A DNA stretch of 64,000 nt from CAZMNY01 sp964567745 (GTDB lineage: Bacteria; Planctomycetota; Planctomycetia; Pirellulales; Pirellulaceae), in contig CAZMNY010000007.1 of the NCBI GenBank assembly GCA_964567745.1, positions 201,836 through 265,835 on the forward strand, in the 5' to 3' direction. The notes under the pieces are model-generated. The model did not search any database, was not told the origin of the DNA, and was given only the letters and a program-made list of their open reading frames with translations. Every line of letters starts with the position of its first letter. Positions within the stretch are counted from its first letter, which is position 1. Positions 1-9,130 of the stretch are shown in pieces. Position numbers and translations under genes: made by a program.

Positions 1-1268
1 TTAATGATCGGTCCCATGTAATCCGCGGGAAGGATGAGGTTCACGCGCACGATCGGCTGGCGGAACTCCTCAATCTCGCCCACGTCGGGCACTTCTTGAG
101 GCCGATGGATTTCGAGCGTCTCGCCTTTCCGATTGGTGATCTCATACGTAACGTTGGGCGCGGTTTGGACGAGGTCGATATTCGATTCCTGCTCGAGCCG
201 TTGCTGGATGATCTCCATGTGGAGCAAGCCCAGGAAGCCGCATCGGAAACCAAACCCCAAAGCCTCGCTCGTCTCTGGCTCGAATTCAAAACTGGGGTCG
301 TTGATGGAAAGGCGGTTCAAGGCGTCGCGAAGCTCGGAGAAGTCTTGACCGTCCGACGGGTAGAGTCCGCAGTAAACCATGCGCTTCGGCGGTTGGTAGC
401 CTTGAAGCGGCTCGGCCGAGCCGTGTTGCGAACTCACCGTGTCGCCGATGTTGACCAGGTCGAGCGATTTGATGTTGCAAATCAGATAGCCAACCTGCCC
501 AGCTCGCAAGGATTCGCACGGAGTTCGCTCGGGAGTGAACGTGCCGATTTCGAGGATTTCATGGACGGAGTTGTTGGAGAGGAATTTGATCTTCTGGCCT
601 CGTCGGGCCGTCCCATTCATCAGCCGCACGTATGTGATGGCGCCTCGAAATTCGTCGTAATGCGAGTCGAACACCATGGCTTGGAGCGGGGCTTCCGGAT
701 CGCCGCCGGGCGGAGGCACAACGTCAACAATCGATTCGACTAGTTCATCGAGTCCGATGCCCGCTTTTGCGCTCACTCGCATGATTTCCGTCGCGTCAAC
801 TCCCAACGACTGCTCCATCTCGTCGGCGACTTCGTCTGGTCGGGCATGATTGAGATCGATCTTGTTCATCACGGGGATGATGGCCAGGCCGTGGTCCATC
901 GCGGCGTAAGCATTGGCGACCGTTTGAGCTTCCACGCCTTGAAAGGCGTCGACAAGCAGAAGTGCGCCCTCACAGCAAGTCAACGATCGCGAGACTTCAT
1001 ACTGAAAATCGACATGGCCCGGCGTGTCGATCAAGTTGAGTTCGTATGTCATGCCTTGATGGTCATGTTTGATCGAGACAGCGCGAGCCTTGATGGTGAT
1101 TCCGCGTTCGCGTTCGAGTTCCATGTCGTCGAGAAGCTGGGCTTTCATGTCGCGGTCTTCGACAGCGCCCGTGTATTCCATGAGACGATCGGCGAGCGTG
1201 CTTTTGCCATGATCGATGTGGGCGATGATGCAAAAGTTGCGAATACGTTCCTGGGGAATTTCGGTCAT
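1..1268 (-). CDS. lepA: Elongation factor 4 (LepA), 3' end cut by the window
   Basis: This is the ribosomal back-translocase GTPase that acts on stalled or mis-translocated ribosomes. The reading frame opens with MTEIPQERIRNF at 1268 and shows the G1 loop AHIDHGKSTLADRL, switch I with RGITIKAR, G3 DTPGHVDF and G4 NKIDL. These are the standard LepA motifs in the standard order. About 422 codons are visible, against roughly 600 for the whole family, so the C-terminal domains lie beyond base 1. The gene is followed upstream (in its own direction) by an ordinary short intergenic gap before the ROK kinase gene on the same strand. EF-G and TypA are excluded by the LepA-type N-terminus and the spacing of the motifs. 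Confidence 0.95.
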   Translation of the reverse strand, partial: MTEIPQERIRNFCIIAHIDHGKSTLADRLMEYTGAVEDRDMKAQLLDDMELERERGITIKARAVSIKHDHQGMTYELNLIDTPGHVDFQYEVSRSLTCCEGALLLVDAFQGVEAQTVANAYAAMDHGLAIIPVMNKIDLNHARPDEVADEMEQSLGVDATEIMRVSAKAGIGLDELVESIVDVVPPPGGDPEAPLQAMVFDSHYDEFRGAITYVRLMNGTARRGQKIKFLSNNSVHEILEIGTFTPERTPCESLRAGQVGYLICNIKSLDLVNIGDTVSSQHGSAEPLQGYQPPKRMVYCGLYPSDGQDFSELRDALNRLSINDPSFEFEPETSEALGFGFRCGFLGLLHMEIIQQRLEQESNIDLVQTAPNVTYEITNRKGETLEIHRPQEVPDVGEIEEFRQPIVRVNLILPADYMGPII

Positions 1269-1414
1269 CAAGATTCGTCGGTTTGTTACAAGTAAAGTCG
1301 ACTCAGCTCACGGTCGGCTGAAGCCGTTTCGGCGAAACGCAAATCCGCGCGGCGACACTGACCTGGGTATCAAACGTCTGCGGTGATAGCTTGGTTGACG
1401 CAAACGTTCGCGGC

Positions 1415-2455
1415 TTATCCGCTCGCCTTGGCCGCGGCGCGAGCCAAACCGGCAGCGCCCAGGTAACCTGCATCGCCGCCCAGCGACGCGAAGTCGATGG
1501 TGACTTTCTCGGCCAATAACGGAAACGTATTCTGCTGAAACCCCGCACGGACTCGTCCCACGAATCGGCGGCCCAATTCGTCGGCATTGCCGCCAAAGTC
1601 CATCGCGCCTCCGAGAATCACGCCCTCCGGGTCGACGGTGTGAACCAACGAAACCACGGCAATCGCCAAATAGTCAGCCGTTTGCATCACGATTTCGTCC
1701 GCCAACGCATCGCCCCGATTTGCCTCTTCGGCCACCATCAATGAGGTTAATAGCTCGCCCGATTCGACGCGAGGCCGAATTGTCGACGCGCGGTCGCTGT
1801 TATTGAGAATCTCGGCCGTTCGCTTGGCGACTGCGGTCGCACTGGCATAGGCCTCGAGATGCCCTTCCTGACCGCAAGGGCAAGCCCGAGCGTCGTCAGA
1901 GCTGTCGATAATCACGTGACCGCATTCGCCTCCATGACTGTGCTGTCCGTCCAGCGACACGCCATCGAGGATAATGCCGCCGCCGACGCCTGTCCCCAAA
2001 GTCAGCATCACGACGCTCGCCAACTCGCTGCCCGTGCCCACCCAATACTCGCCATATGCTGCGGCGGCTCCGTCGTTGGCGAACACGACTGGCTTGGACA
2101 ACGCCAGGCTCAATTCATCGCGGATAGGAAATTGACGCCAAGTCGGCAGATTTGGGGGCTGCAGCAGCATTCCCTTAGGAATGTCCATCGTGCCCGGCGT
2201 GCCCAGCCCGACGATGTTGATATCCGACAACGTCAGGCCCAAGTCGATGAGCATTTCACTTGCGGCGACGGCGATTCGAGCCACCGCGTCGGCGGGACCA
2301 AGTTGCTTTTGGGTCGGGATTTGCCGGAAAGCCAGCGTTCCGCCATCGTCGTCAACAATGCCTATCTTAATATTCGTACCGCCAACATCGATGCCGAAGA
2401 AGAAAGGGCGTTGGGCTTCCGATAGGCCGACCCGTCGAGCGGAGGTGGGAGTCAT
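1415..2455 (-). CDS. ROK-family sugar kinase (glucokinase-like)
   Basis: The protein probably phosphorylates glucose or a related sugar with ATP in the cytoplasm. The N-terminus has the ATP-phosphate loop FFGIDVGGTNIKIG (about residues 17-30). A central TLGTGVGGGIILDG and the ROK signature GECGHVIID follow. The zinc motif of ROK proteins, usually CxCGxxGCxE, here reads CPCGQEGHLE, so the third cysteine is replaced by histidine. The start is placed at ATG 2455 (MTPTSARR); a longer frame reaches 2557 but its extra 34 residues look like non-coding sequence. The length of about 346 residues suits a glucokinase. The substrate is inferred from the family only and could be another hexose. Confidence 0.85.
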   Translation of the reverse strand: MTPTSARRVGLSEAQRPFFFGIDVGGTNIKIGIVDDDGGTLAFRQIPTQKQLGPADAVARIAVAASEMLIDLGLTLSDINIVGLGTPGTMDIPKGMLLQPPNLPTWRQFPIRDELSLALSKPVVFANDGAAAAYGEYWVGTGSELASVVMLTLGTGVGGGIILDGVSLDGQHSHGGECGHVIIDSSDDARACPCGQEGHLEAYASATAVAKRTAEILNNSDRASTIRPRVESGELLTSLMVAEEANRGDALADEIVMQTADYLAIAVVSLVHTVDPEGVILGGAMDFGGNADELGRRFVGRVRAGFQQNTFPLLAEKVTIDFASLGGDAGYLGAAGLARAAAKASG

Positions 2456-2720
2456 CGAATTGGTGTCTTGTGGCAGGCCGAAGGCGGGATGCAGTTGGTG
2501 GGTTGAGCGTGACGTAGCGAGTGTGGGGGGGCGGAACCGCCGAGTATAGACCCCCAAGCGGCTGCTTACTATGGTCGCCTGGACGCGTCGACCGAGGTGG
2601 CCAATCGATCTGCGTCGACTGGCGGTCTATCAACCTATGACAATCCATTCGACGTCTGCCTGGATTTTCGGCTTCACCGACTCGTCAAACTGCGCCGACC
2701 GACTTGCTTTTCTCGCCAGA

Positions 2721-2936
2721 CTAACCTTTGATGGATTTCGGCGTGCAGAAGTCGCTGAGTTTCTCTTCAAGCAGTTCAAGCTGTCCATCGATCCAATCAC
2801 CGAATGGTCCGGTGGCGGAGCGTTCGAGCAGCAGGTGTTCGCGTAGAATTTGTCGGCCTGCGCCGACACCTGTGCTTGCATATTGCGAGTCGGCGGCAGA
2901 CGAGACGTCATGACTGGAGGGCGAACCGAATTCCAT
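2721..2936 (-). CDS. Small hypothetical protein (71 aa)
   Basis: A small acidic protein begins at ATG 2936 (MEFGSPSSHDVSS) and ends with a helical, charged tail (DWIDGQLELLEEKLSDF). There is no signal peptide or membrane segment. It has no recognisable domain. The composition, with a low-complexity N-terminus and an amphipathic C-terminal helix, is more protein-like than the overlapping frames. It sits alone between the ROK kinase gene and a plus-strand gene. I do not recognise the function; it may also be a chance reading frame. Confidence 0.45.
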   Translation of the reverse strand: MEFGSPSSHDVSSAADSQYASTGVGAGRQILREHLLLERSATGPFGDWIDGQLELLEEKLSDFCTPKSIKG

Positions 2937-3318
2937 GGTCAGTGTCAATTTTAGGGTCGTGACAGGGGGTGGGCGATGAGCTGGATTCAGTAATGTGGCA
3001 AAGGGCGGGCCAATTCTTGAGGTTTGGGGTAAATGGGGAAAAACGGCCCTTCAGATCGGGCCGGAGATGAATAAAGGCATCGCAAATCGGCCTCACGAGG
3101 CAAAAAAGCAACTTTGCCTCACTTTGGGGCATGCCATAAGATATGCCTGTCGCGCAGGTTAGTGGAATCTCGCTATCAGGCGAAAAAAAATGGTTCTGAC
3201 CGCAAGAATCCCGGCGTAGAGGCGAATTACTCAACAACTTGTTAGGCCAAACACGCGTTGAAAGCAGGAAACGAAGACTTTCAGCGAGGCGCGGCACATT
3301 AATGGGAGGGCCAAAAGA
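2937..3318. other. Intergenic region, 380 bp
   Basis: This stretch lies between two divergently transcribed genes and so should hold the promoters of both. I see no RNA gene, strong hairpin or convincing coding frame in it. It is somewhat richer in A and T just ahead of the plus-strand start at 3319, and GGAGGG at 3305-3310 can serve as the ribosome binding site. Confidence 0.5.
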
Positions 3319-4119
3319 ATGGTCAAAAAAGGTTTACTTATCGGTGCAGGCGTCGTGGTGTTGATCGGTCTGCTGTTCGGCCGAGACGCGTGCAGTTACG
3401 TTTCGACAACCGTGGGCTGGGCTCGCGACACTGTCAAGCAAAGCGTGCCAGTCGAATTTGAAATCGAACGGGCTCGGCGAATGATCTCCAATCTGGATGA
3501 TGACATCGCCAAGAACATGCAATTGATTGCCCGTGAGGAAGTCAAGATCGCTCGCCAGACCAAAGCCAGCGACGCTCATCGCAGCAAGTTGGCGACACAG
3601 CGTGACCAGATTCAGCAGTTGGCCAACGACCTCAAGAGCAACACAACGTTTGTGTACTCGGGCGTGGTCTACAGTGAAGATCAAGTCAAGAGCGAACTCA
3701 CCAATCGTTTCGAGCGATTCAAAGTCATGGAAGAGACTGCAGATAGTCTCGTCCAGGTCTTGGGCAAACGTCAGCAAGGCTTGGCCGCTGCCAAAGAAAA
3801 GCTCAAGTCGATGCAATCGTCCAAGCGCAAGCTTGAAGTCGAAATCCAAAACTTGGAAGCTCGTCGACAGATGTTGGAAGTCGCCAAGACGAAGAGCGAA
3901 TTCCACTTCGACGACAGTCGACTCTCCCGTGTTCGTCAGCTGATCGACGACATCGGTGCTCGACTTGAAGTTGACGAAAAGTTGACCAACAGCGATGGCG
4001 CCTACATCGGCGAAATCCAGTTGGACAGCAACGAAGAATCGGCGGACATCGTCCAAGAAGTCACTGACTACTTTGGCGAAGGCCGCAGTGAAGTAGAAGC
4101 TCTCGTAGACTCCCAGTAG
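3319..4119 (+). CDS. Membrane-anchored coiled-coil protein
   Basis: The product has one N-terminal transmembrane segment (LLIGAGVVVLIGLLFG, about residues 5-20). A long heptad-rich, charged region follows (about 45-235), with segments such as ISNLDDDIAKNMQLIAREE and RKLEVEIQNLEARRQ that predict an extended coiled coil. No enzymatic motif is present. GGAGGG lies 8 nt upstream of ATG 3319. The architecture recalls PspA-like or envelope-associated structural proteins, but I cannot assign it to one. A strong terminator follows immediately, so it is probably transcribed alone. The role is unknown; envelope stress or scaffolding is speculation. Confidence 0.8.
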   Translation: MVKKGLLIGAGVVVLIGLLFGRDACSYVSTTVGWARDTVKQSVPVEFEIERARRMISNLDDDIAKNMQLIAREEVKIARQTKASDAHRSKLATQRDQIQQLANDLKSNTTFVYSGVVYSEDQVKSELTNRFERFKVMEETADSLVQVLGKRQQGLAAAKEKLKSMQSSKRKLEVEIQNLEARRQMLEVAKTKSEFHFDDSRLSRVRQLIDDIGARLEVDEKLTNSDGAYIGEIQLDSNEESADIVQEVTDYFGEGRSEVEALVDSQ

Positions 4120-4139
4120 GGTTTACGACCAAGGCCATG

Positions 4140-4172
4140 GGGCTCAGGCCAAAAACCTGAGCCCTTTTTTTT
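4140..4172 (+). terminator. Rho-independent terminator
   Basis: A perfect 9-bp stem GGGCTCAGG/CCTGAGCCC (4140-4148 with 4156-4164) encloses a 7-nt loop and is followed by eight T residues (4165-4172). It sits 20 bp behind the coiled-coil gene. It is the clearest intrinsic terminator in the window. Confidence 0.93.
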
Positions 4173-4332
4173 CGTCGATACGGATTCGCGTTGGCGGACG
4201 CCGGCAGGGCGCTGATTGCTCAGTGAGCTCCGCAACGCGGATACTTTCCTGAAGCGTCGAAATGGCCTTACTGATGCCAAGAGGCGGATGCGTTTAGGTC
4301 GCCGTCAACAACGTAGCGGACGACGGTGAGTT

Positions 4333-5034
4333 GTGGGGGAAATCGTGAACACAAACGAGAATGGTTCGACACAAGGACCTGATTTGGCGATGACTCAGCC
4401 TTTTCTATCCTCGACCAGCGGCGCGCCCCAACCGCCAAGCCATCCCGCCTCTTTAGGTACGCGGTTTTTGTTGTGGGTCGATGCGGTTGGCGGTTACTTG
4501 GTCTGTATGGACAACGAAATTGAAATTGGCCAAGCCGTCCCAAACAACTCGATTCACTTACCCATAATCGCCGACCTCTCACGGCAACACGCACGTATTC
4601 GACGAGAGGGTGAAAGTTATCTCCTGGAGCCGATTGCAGCGGTTGCGGTGAACGGCGAGAAGCTGAATCACACAGCGCTACTGTCGGACAACGACTTGAT
4701 TGAAATGGGTGCGGTGAGACTGCGATTCAGACAGCCTCATGCCTTGAGTGCTACGGCTCGGATCGACTTTGAGTCACGGCACCGCACGAAGCCTTCGGCG
4801 GACGGAGTTTTGATGTTCGCCGAGTCGTGCGTTTTGGGGCCTGGCGGCAACAACCATGTCGTCTGTCGAGATTGGGAGCAAGACGTCGTTCTGTTTCGGC
4901 AGGACGATCGATTATGCTGCCGAGCGACCACGACGATCCTCGTCGACGATCGCCCATGCGAGCGACGAGCGGAAATACGGCTGGATTCGAGGATTTGCGG
5001 TGACGACTTTTCCATGAGCTTGGAACCGCTCTAA
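4333..5034 (+). CDS. FHA-domain protein
   Basis: FHA domains bind phosphothreonine. Here residues about 50-135 read like a divergent FHA fold, with an SRQHARIRREG strand (canonical SRxHaxi), a following YLLEPIA strand and VNGEKL in place of the usual NGT turn. The C-terminal half repeats a similar pattern weakly (VLGPGGNNHVVC, ILVDDRPCE), so it may hold a second, degenerate FHA unit. The start is GTG at 4333; an ATG at residue 20 is an alternative. It lies 38 bp or more ahead of a Ser/Thr kinase gene on the same strand, which suggests it reads that kinase's phosphorylation. Confidence 0.75.
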   Translation: MGEIVNTNENGSTQGPDLAMTQPFLSSTSGAPQPPSHPASLGTRFLLWVDAVGGYLVCMDNEIEIGQAVPNNSIHLPIIADLSRQHARIRREGESYLLEPIAAVAVNGEKLNHTALLSDNDLIEMGAVRLRFRQPHALSATARIDFESRHRTKPSADGVLMFAESCVLGPGGNNHVVCRDWEQDVVLFRQDDRLCCRATTTILVDDRPCERRAEIRLDSRICGDDFSMSLEPL

Positions 5035-5156
5035 CGAATCAAGCGGCATGACGCCGCAGGGAACCTAGACAAATGCAACAACCGGCAGCTACTCTAGATA
5101 CGGTTGGCTATCAGCCCGGCAATCGTCCGCAAACAGTTCCTCGTAGGGGGGGAGCT

Positions 5157-7256
5157 ATGAAGTTCGCCTATTCCAGTGGTTCGTCCCCGTTGAGCGGTTT
5201 CACGATCAAGCGTGGCATCGGCGTTGGCGGTTTCGGGGAAGTCTATTTCGCCACCAGCGATGCCGGCAAGGAAGTCGCTCTCAAGCGGATTCAACGCAAT
5301 CTCGAGGTCGAAGTTCGAGGCGTTACGCAATGCCTCAACTTGAGCCACTCCAACCTGATCGACTTGTACGACATCCGCTATGACGATGCGGATCAAGCGT
5401 GGGTCGTGATGGAATATGTTTCTGGCGAGTCATTAAAGGACGTCGTCGATCGATACCCCAAGGGTTTGCCGGAAACGGAAGCGATGCGATGGTTCCGACA
5501 AGTCGCTGCAGGCGTGTCCTATCTTCACGACAACGGAATCGTTCATCGCGACTTGAAGCCAGGCAATATTTTTGCCGACGATGATGCGATCAAGATTGGC
5601 GACTACGGCCTTTCGAAGTTCATCTCGTGCAGCCGCCGCAGCGGTCAAACCGAAAGCGTCGGCACCTTTCACTACATGGCGCCCGAAATTGGCAAGGGTG
5701 TCTACGGGAAAGAGATCGACATCTACGCTTTGGGCGTGATTCTCTTTGAACTGCTCACCGGACGCGTCCCCTTCGAGGGCGAGAGCAGCCAAGAGATCAT
5801 CATGAAACACCTGACGGCCGACCCGGATCTGGCGCCGATTCCGTCGCCGTACCGCGAAGTGATTCGGCGATCGTTGTTGAAGGATCCCGAGCAGCGATTC
5901 TCCAGCGTCCGCGAAATGCTGGACGCGCTCGACGGCCGCACGGCGCGATCGAGCCGATTCGAAGCCAGTGCGCCGGTTCGAGACGCCGATTTCGACTCGC
6001 CGCGTACCGGGCCGATTGAATCGGAAATTGTTCAGCCAGTGCAACCGGCTAATGGACACGCTCAGTCCCAGGACAACCAGTCCCAGGACAACGCAGATCA
6101 ACCGCCGCGGTTGGCACCAAGTCGCCACCAGGCAGCTCGGCGCGGTTCGACGACGCCGGGCCAGACGCGACCTATCTACATCGGTGATGACGATAGCGTA
6201 AGCGAGGATGGCGGGATCGAAATGGGTCCGGTCAAGCAACACGCGGCGGCCAGGGCGGCCAACGTGCAAGGCGAGCGAACTCAGCCCGGCGTTGTCCGAG
6301 CGAAAACGCAATCGCCGCTTTACATCAAAGAACCCATTGCCGCTGCCGCAGTACGAGGCGGTCGCAACGCGGCTCGCTGGTGGCAACATCGGCTCTCGAC
6401 GCCGCTCAAGGTGATTGTGATGGTTGTCGGCGTATGCCTGCTCATCACTGGAGCGCCGTGGCTATTTCCGCTGGCGATCTTCTTGGGCGCGCTTTACGCC
6501 GTCTACTTTGGAGCTCGCACGGTTGTGTTGAGTTTCCAATCGTCGACTCGACAAGCGAGAAGCACCGACACTCACGTTCGCACAATGCGCAGCGAGAGAA
6601 CGTCTGGCGAACGCACTGCGGAATGGCTCGGCTCCCTTTTGGGCTCGGCCGTGATTTGCGGCCTGTTCAGCACGGTGGTGATGTTGGCCGCGGGGCGACC
6701 CGTCAATGATTCGATCGACAATTGGTCGTTCTTCACTTGGCTGACGCTCACGACGATCGGCGCCGCTTGGTCGCTGCTCTCTTTGGGACGCTATTGGGAG
6801 CGATGTGAGAAGCCTGGAGTCTGGAAAACTCGCGGAGTCGCATCGGCGCTTGGCGCACTGATCGGTATGGCTGCGTTCGGAATGCAGATGTTCATTTTAC
6901 CTGAACAGTCGAGCCCGTTCGCGGATGCACGTAGTCAAGTCAGCATGGGAGCATTCAGTTCGAACGAGCTCCCCGACTTCCTCTTTGCACACGGTCGGCC
7001 ACAAGTGGCCGCTTATGTCATTTTCTTCGCCGGCCTGTTCGCCGTCCTGGGATGGTGGAAGCAAGTGAACCCGCTCAGGCGGACTCGCTTCAGTTTTTGG
7101 TCCACGGCGATATGCGTACTTTGCGGCTGGATGCTGCTATTCCCCCAACCATGGGGCTTGATGATCGCGACAGCCATTTCGGTGGCCGTGCAACTTTCAT
7201 CGCCTTGGGTCAGCGCCGACTCGCGCGCTCGCTCGATTCAACCACAGGAAGCGTAG
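5157..7256 (+). CDS. Ser/Thr protein kinase with multi-pass membrane domain
   Basis: This is a eukaryote-type protein kinase. Residues about 15-265 contain the glycine loop (GIGVGGFGEVYFA), the VALK lysine (about residue 43), HRDLKPGN (about 130-137), a DYG in place of DFG, and MAPE. A basic, low-complexity linker follows. From about residue 375 there are six or seven hydrophobic segments (for example VIVMVVGVCLLITGAPWLF), so the kinase is tethered to the membrane. The start is put at ATG 5157 (MKFAYSSGSS) because a GGGGGGAG ribosome site precedes it; an upstream ATG at 5073 in the same frame is possible. The FHA gene upstream and the membrane-protein gene 8 bp downstream suggest one operon. 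Confidence 0.9.
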   Translation: MKFAYSSGSSPLSGFTIKRGIGVGGFGEVYFATSDAGKEVALKRIQRNLEVEVRGVTQCLNLSHSNLIDLYDIRYDDADQAWVVMEYVSGESLKDVVDRYPKGLPETEAMRWFRQVAAGVSYLHDNGIVHRDLKPGNIFADDDAIKIGDYGLSKFISCSRRSGQTESVGTFHYMAPEIGKGVYGKEIDIYALGVILFELLTGRVPFEGESSQEIIMKHLTADPDLAPIPSPYREVIRRSLLKDPEQRFSSVREMLDALDGRTARSSRFEASAPVRDADFDSPRTGPIESEIVQPVQPANGHAQSQDNQSQDNADQPPRLAPSRHQAARRGSTTPGQTRPIYIGDDDSVSEDGGIEMGPVKQHAAARAANVQGERTQPGVVRAKTQSPLYIKEPIAAAAVRGGRNAARWWQHRLSTPLKVIVMVVGVCLLITGAPWLFPLAIFLGALYAVYFGARTVVLSFQSSTRQARSTDTHVRTMRSERTSGERTAEWLGSLLGSAVICGLFSTVVMLAAGRPVNDSIDNWSFFTWLTLTTIGAAWSLLSLGRYWERCEKPGVWKTRGVASALGALIGMAAFGMQMFILPEQSSPFADARSQVSMGAFSSNELPDFLFAHGRPQVAAYVIFFAGLFAVLGWWKQVNPLRRTRFSFWSTAICVLCGWMLLFPQPWGLMIATAISVAVQLSSPWVSADSRARSIQPQEA

Positions 7257-7264
7257 GTGAAGTT

Positions 7265-8173
7265 ATGTCGCTTGCCGTATTGATTGCATTTTGCGTATTG
7301 ACGATTGCCGCTGTCAGCGGTCCGCTCGTGTTGCGGTTTGCTCGGGAAATGGAGTCCCAGCGCGTCGCCGGTCTGGCGGTCGCCGCGACGGGACTGCTGG
7401 CCATCGCTACGCTAGTTTGCTCCCCGGCCGTGGCTCAGGATTCGTCCCAGGATTCCTCTCAAGCTGACAACAAGATTGTCGTCGAGGCGGAAGACGAGGG
7501 CGAACTGTCGGATACAGAATTGGAAGAGATCGAAGCGACGCTCAAGAAGGCGTTGGCCGACTCGAATTCGGAAATCTCGCTGGAGTCGCACGAGTCGTTG
7601 GCCGAACTGGTCACCACCGATCAGCCCGAATGGATGACGATCTCCGCCGAGGAATCGTTGATCCGCCACCAACAAGTGGTCGCCTCGAAACTCTACTTCA
7701 CGTCCCAGGAAACTGAGACTGACCTGGATGACGCGATGGCCGACGCCGTTAGCCGATACGTAAACAACTACTTGGGCGAGTCGAATGCCTCGCTGCTGAT
7801 CCGCCACGACGCCGATTTTATTCGCAACAACTTGATGCGTGAACAATTCGACGAAGTTTGGAACGTGACGCAGTTCGATCGAAAGATGTATCGGCGCCAT
7901 GTGTTGCTCGATTTCAACGACAATTTTCGCAGTCGTCTCGATCACGAATGGCGCGACGTGGTGCAAACCAGCAAAGTGCTGACGACGGGCTTGGGCGCCT
8001 TCGGCTTGCTCGGCCTGATGGGCGTCGTTTTCGCCTACCTGCGACTCGACACCGCCACCAAGGGTTACTACTCGGGACGCTTGCAGTTCCTCGCGGCAGC
8101 CGCAATACTGGCTCTGTCCGCGGCGGGAGTCCTGTTCGCCAACGTGAACGCCGATTGGTTGCGTTGGATGTAA
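7265..8173 (+). CDS. Hypothetical membrane protein of the kinase operon
   Basis: The frame begins with ATG 7265, preceded by AGGTGA at a good distance and 8 bp after the kinase stop. The N-terminus has hydrophobic segments (MSLAVLIAFCVLTIAAV and a second near AGLAVAATGLLAIATLV) ending with AVAQD, like a cleaved leader. The middle is very acidic and helical. Two further membrane helices lie near the C-terminus (about 240-300). No known domain is recognisable. Close spacing implies co-translation with the kinase, so it is a candidate substrate or partner. The upstream in-frame extension to 7052 overlaps the kinase and is unlikely to be used. Confidence 0.8.
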   Translation: MSLAVLIAFCVLTIAAVSGPLVLRFAREMESQRVAGLAVAATGLLAIATLVCSPAVAQDSSQDSSQADNKIVVEAEDEGELSDTELEEIEATLKKALADSNSEISLESHESLAELVTTDQPEWMTISAEESLIRHQQVVASKLYFTSQETETDLDDAMADAVSRYVNNYLGESNASLLIRHDADFIRNNLMREQFDEVWNVTQFDRKMYRRHVLLDFNDNFRSRLDHEWRDVVQTSKVLTTGLGAFGLLGLMGVVFAYLRLDTATKGYYSGRLQFLAAAAILALSAAGVLFANVNADWLRWM

Positions 8174-8390
8174 CGGAGAGAAGCGGCGGCAAAGTTGACT
8201 GGTGCCGCGCCCAGCATGGCCTCGATTGACGCCAATACGTTGGGTGAGGCGTCATGTTGTTGTTGGAATTGAAATGTCGCCCGTGACATTAGCCGTTTTC
8301 GGACGGAATCGGGCCGCATTCAGCTTGCAGAACAACGTGACGCATTGGCCTGTCGAACATCCGTTGCCGCTAATTGAGAGCTCTCGTTTG

Positions 8391-9032
8391 ATGTCCAGTG
8401 GTTCCGAAATCGATAGTCTGCTTGTCAAACGTATTCGCGATGGCGACGCCGACGCTTGGGGCGATCTGATTTCGCGTTACGAAGGTCGGTTACTGGCCTT
8501 TGTGGAAAGCCGCCTCAGCAATCGTTCCGCTGGTGAAGACATCGTCCAAGAGGCGTTTGTCGGATTTCTAAATAGCCTGCCCAACTTCGATGGCCGGCGA
8601 CCGCTTGAGAGCTATCTGTTCTCGATTTGCGCTTACAAGCTCACCGACCACTTGCGCCGCGAAGGGCGACGCCCTTCCGTTCCGCTTTCAGCTGGCGCCG
8701 ATTCGGCCGGCGAATGGCAGGTTCCTGGCACCGATCGACCAGCCAGCAGCATCGCCCGTAGCGGTGAACGAAAAACGCTTGAAGAGAACGCTGTTGTCGA
8801 GGCGCTGCGAGATCAAATCGAGCGTTGGCAAGAACGCGGCGACTGGATCAAGTTCCAATGCATCGAGTTGCTCTTCGTGCGAGGCCGAGCGAACAAGGAC
8901 GTCGCCACGCTCTTGAATATTACCGAGCAGCAGGTCGCTAACTTCAAGTTCGACTTCCTTTCCCGAATGCGGACGCTCGTTCGTAAGAAAGGGCTCTCAG
9001 AAGATATCTTTCCCGAGCTCTATTCGGACTAG
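8391..9032 (+). CDS. RNA polymerase sigma-70 family (ECF-type) factor
   Basis: The protein is about 213 residues. Region 2 is clear: LVKRIRDGDADAWGDLISRYEGRLL, then GEDIVQEAFVGFL, and YLFSICAYKLTDHLRREGR, matching sigma-70 regions 2.1 to 2.4. The C-terminus (IELLFVRGRANKDVATLLNITEQQV) resembles region 4 with a helix-turn-helix. The start is taken at ATG 8391 (MSSGSEIDSLL), where homology-like sequence begins; the frame is open back to 8202. It lies between a membrane protein gene and an AIM24-like gene, with a Cys-containing small protein further on that may act as its regulator. Its target promoters are unknown. Confidence 0.88.
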   Translation: MSSGSEIDSLLVKRIRDGDADAWGDLISRYEGRLLAFVESRLSNRSAGEDIVQEAFVGFLNSLPNFDGRRPLESYLFSICAYKLTDHLRREGRRPSVPLSAGADSAGEWQVPGTDRPASSIARSGERKTLEENAVVEALRDQIERWQERGDWIKFQCIELLFVRGRANKDVATLLNITEQQVANFKFDFLSRMRTLVRKKGLSEDIFPELYSD

Positions 9033-9130
9033 CAAATAGAACTCTGCAACGACCTTCACCATTCGCAAGTTGCAACATCGTGAATGGCGGTTTGTGCATA
9101 CATCCAACCCTTCACAAGCACAGGTGCAAC

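Noticed and set aside
7052..7264. N-terminal extension of the membrane protein into the kinase gene
   Set aside because: It overlaps kinase coding sequence in another frame, while ATG 7265 has an AGGTGA ribosome site and begins with a hydrophobic leader.
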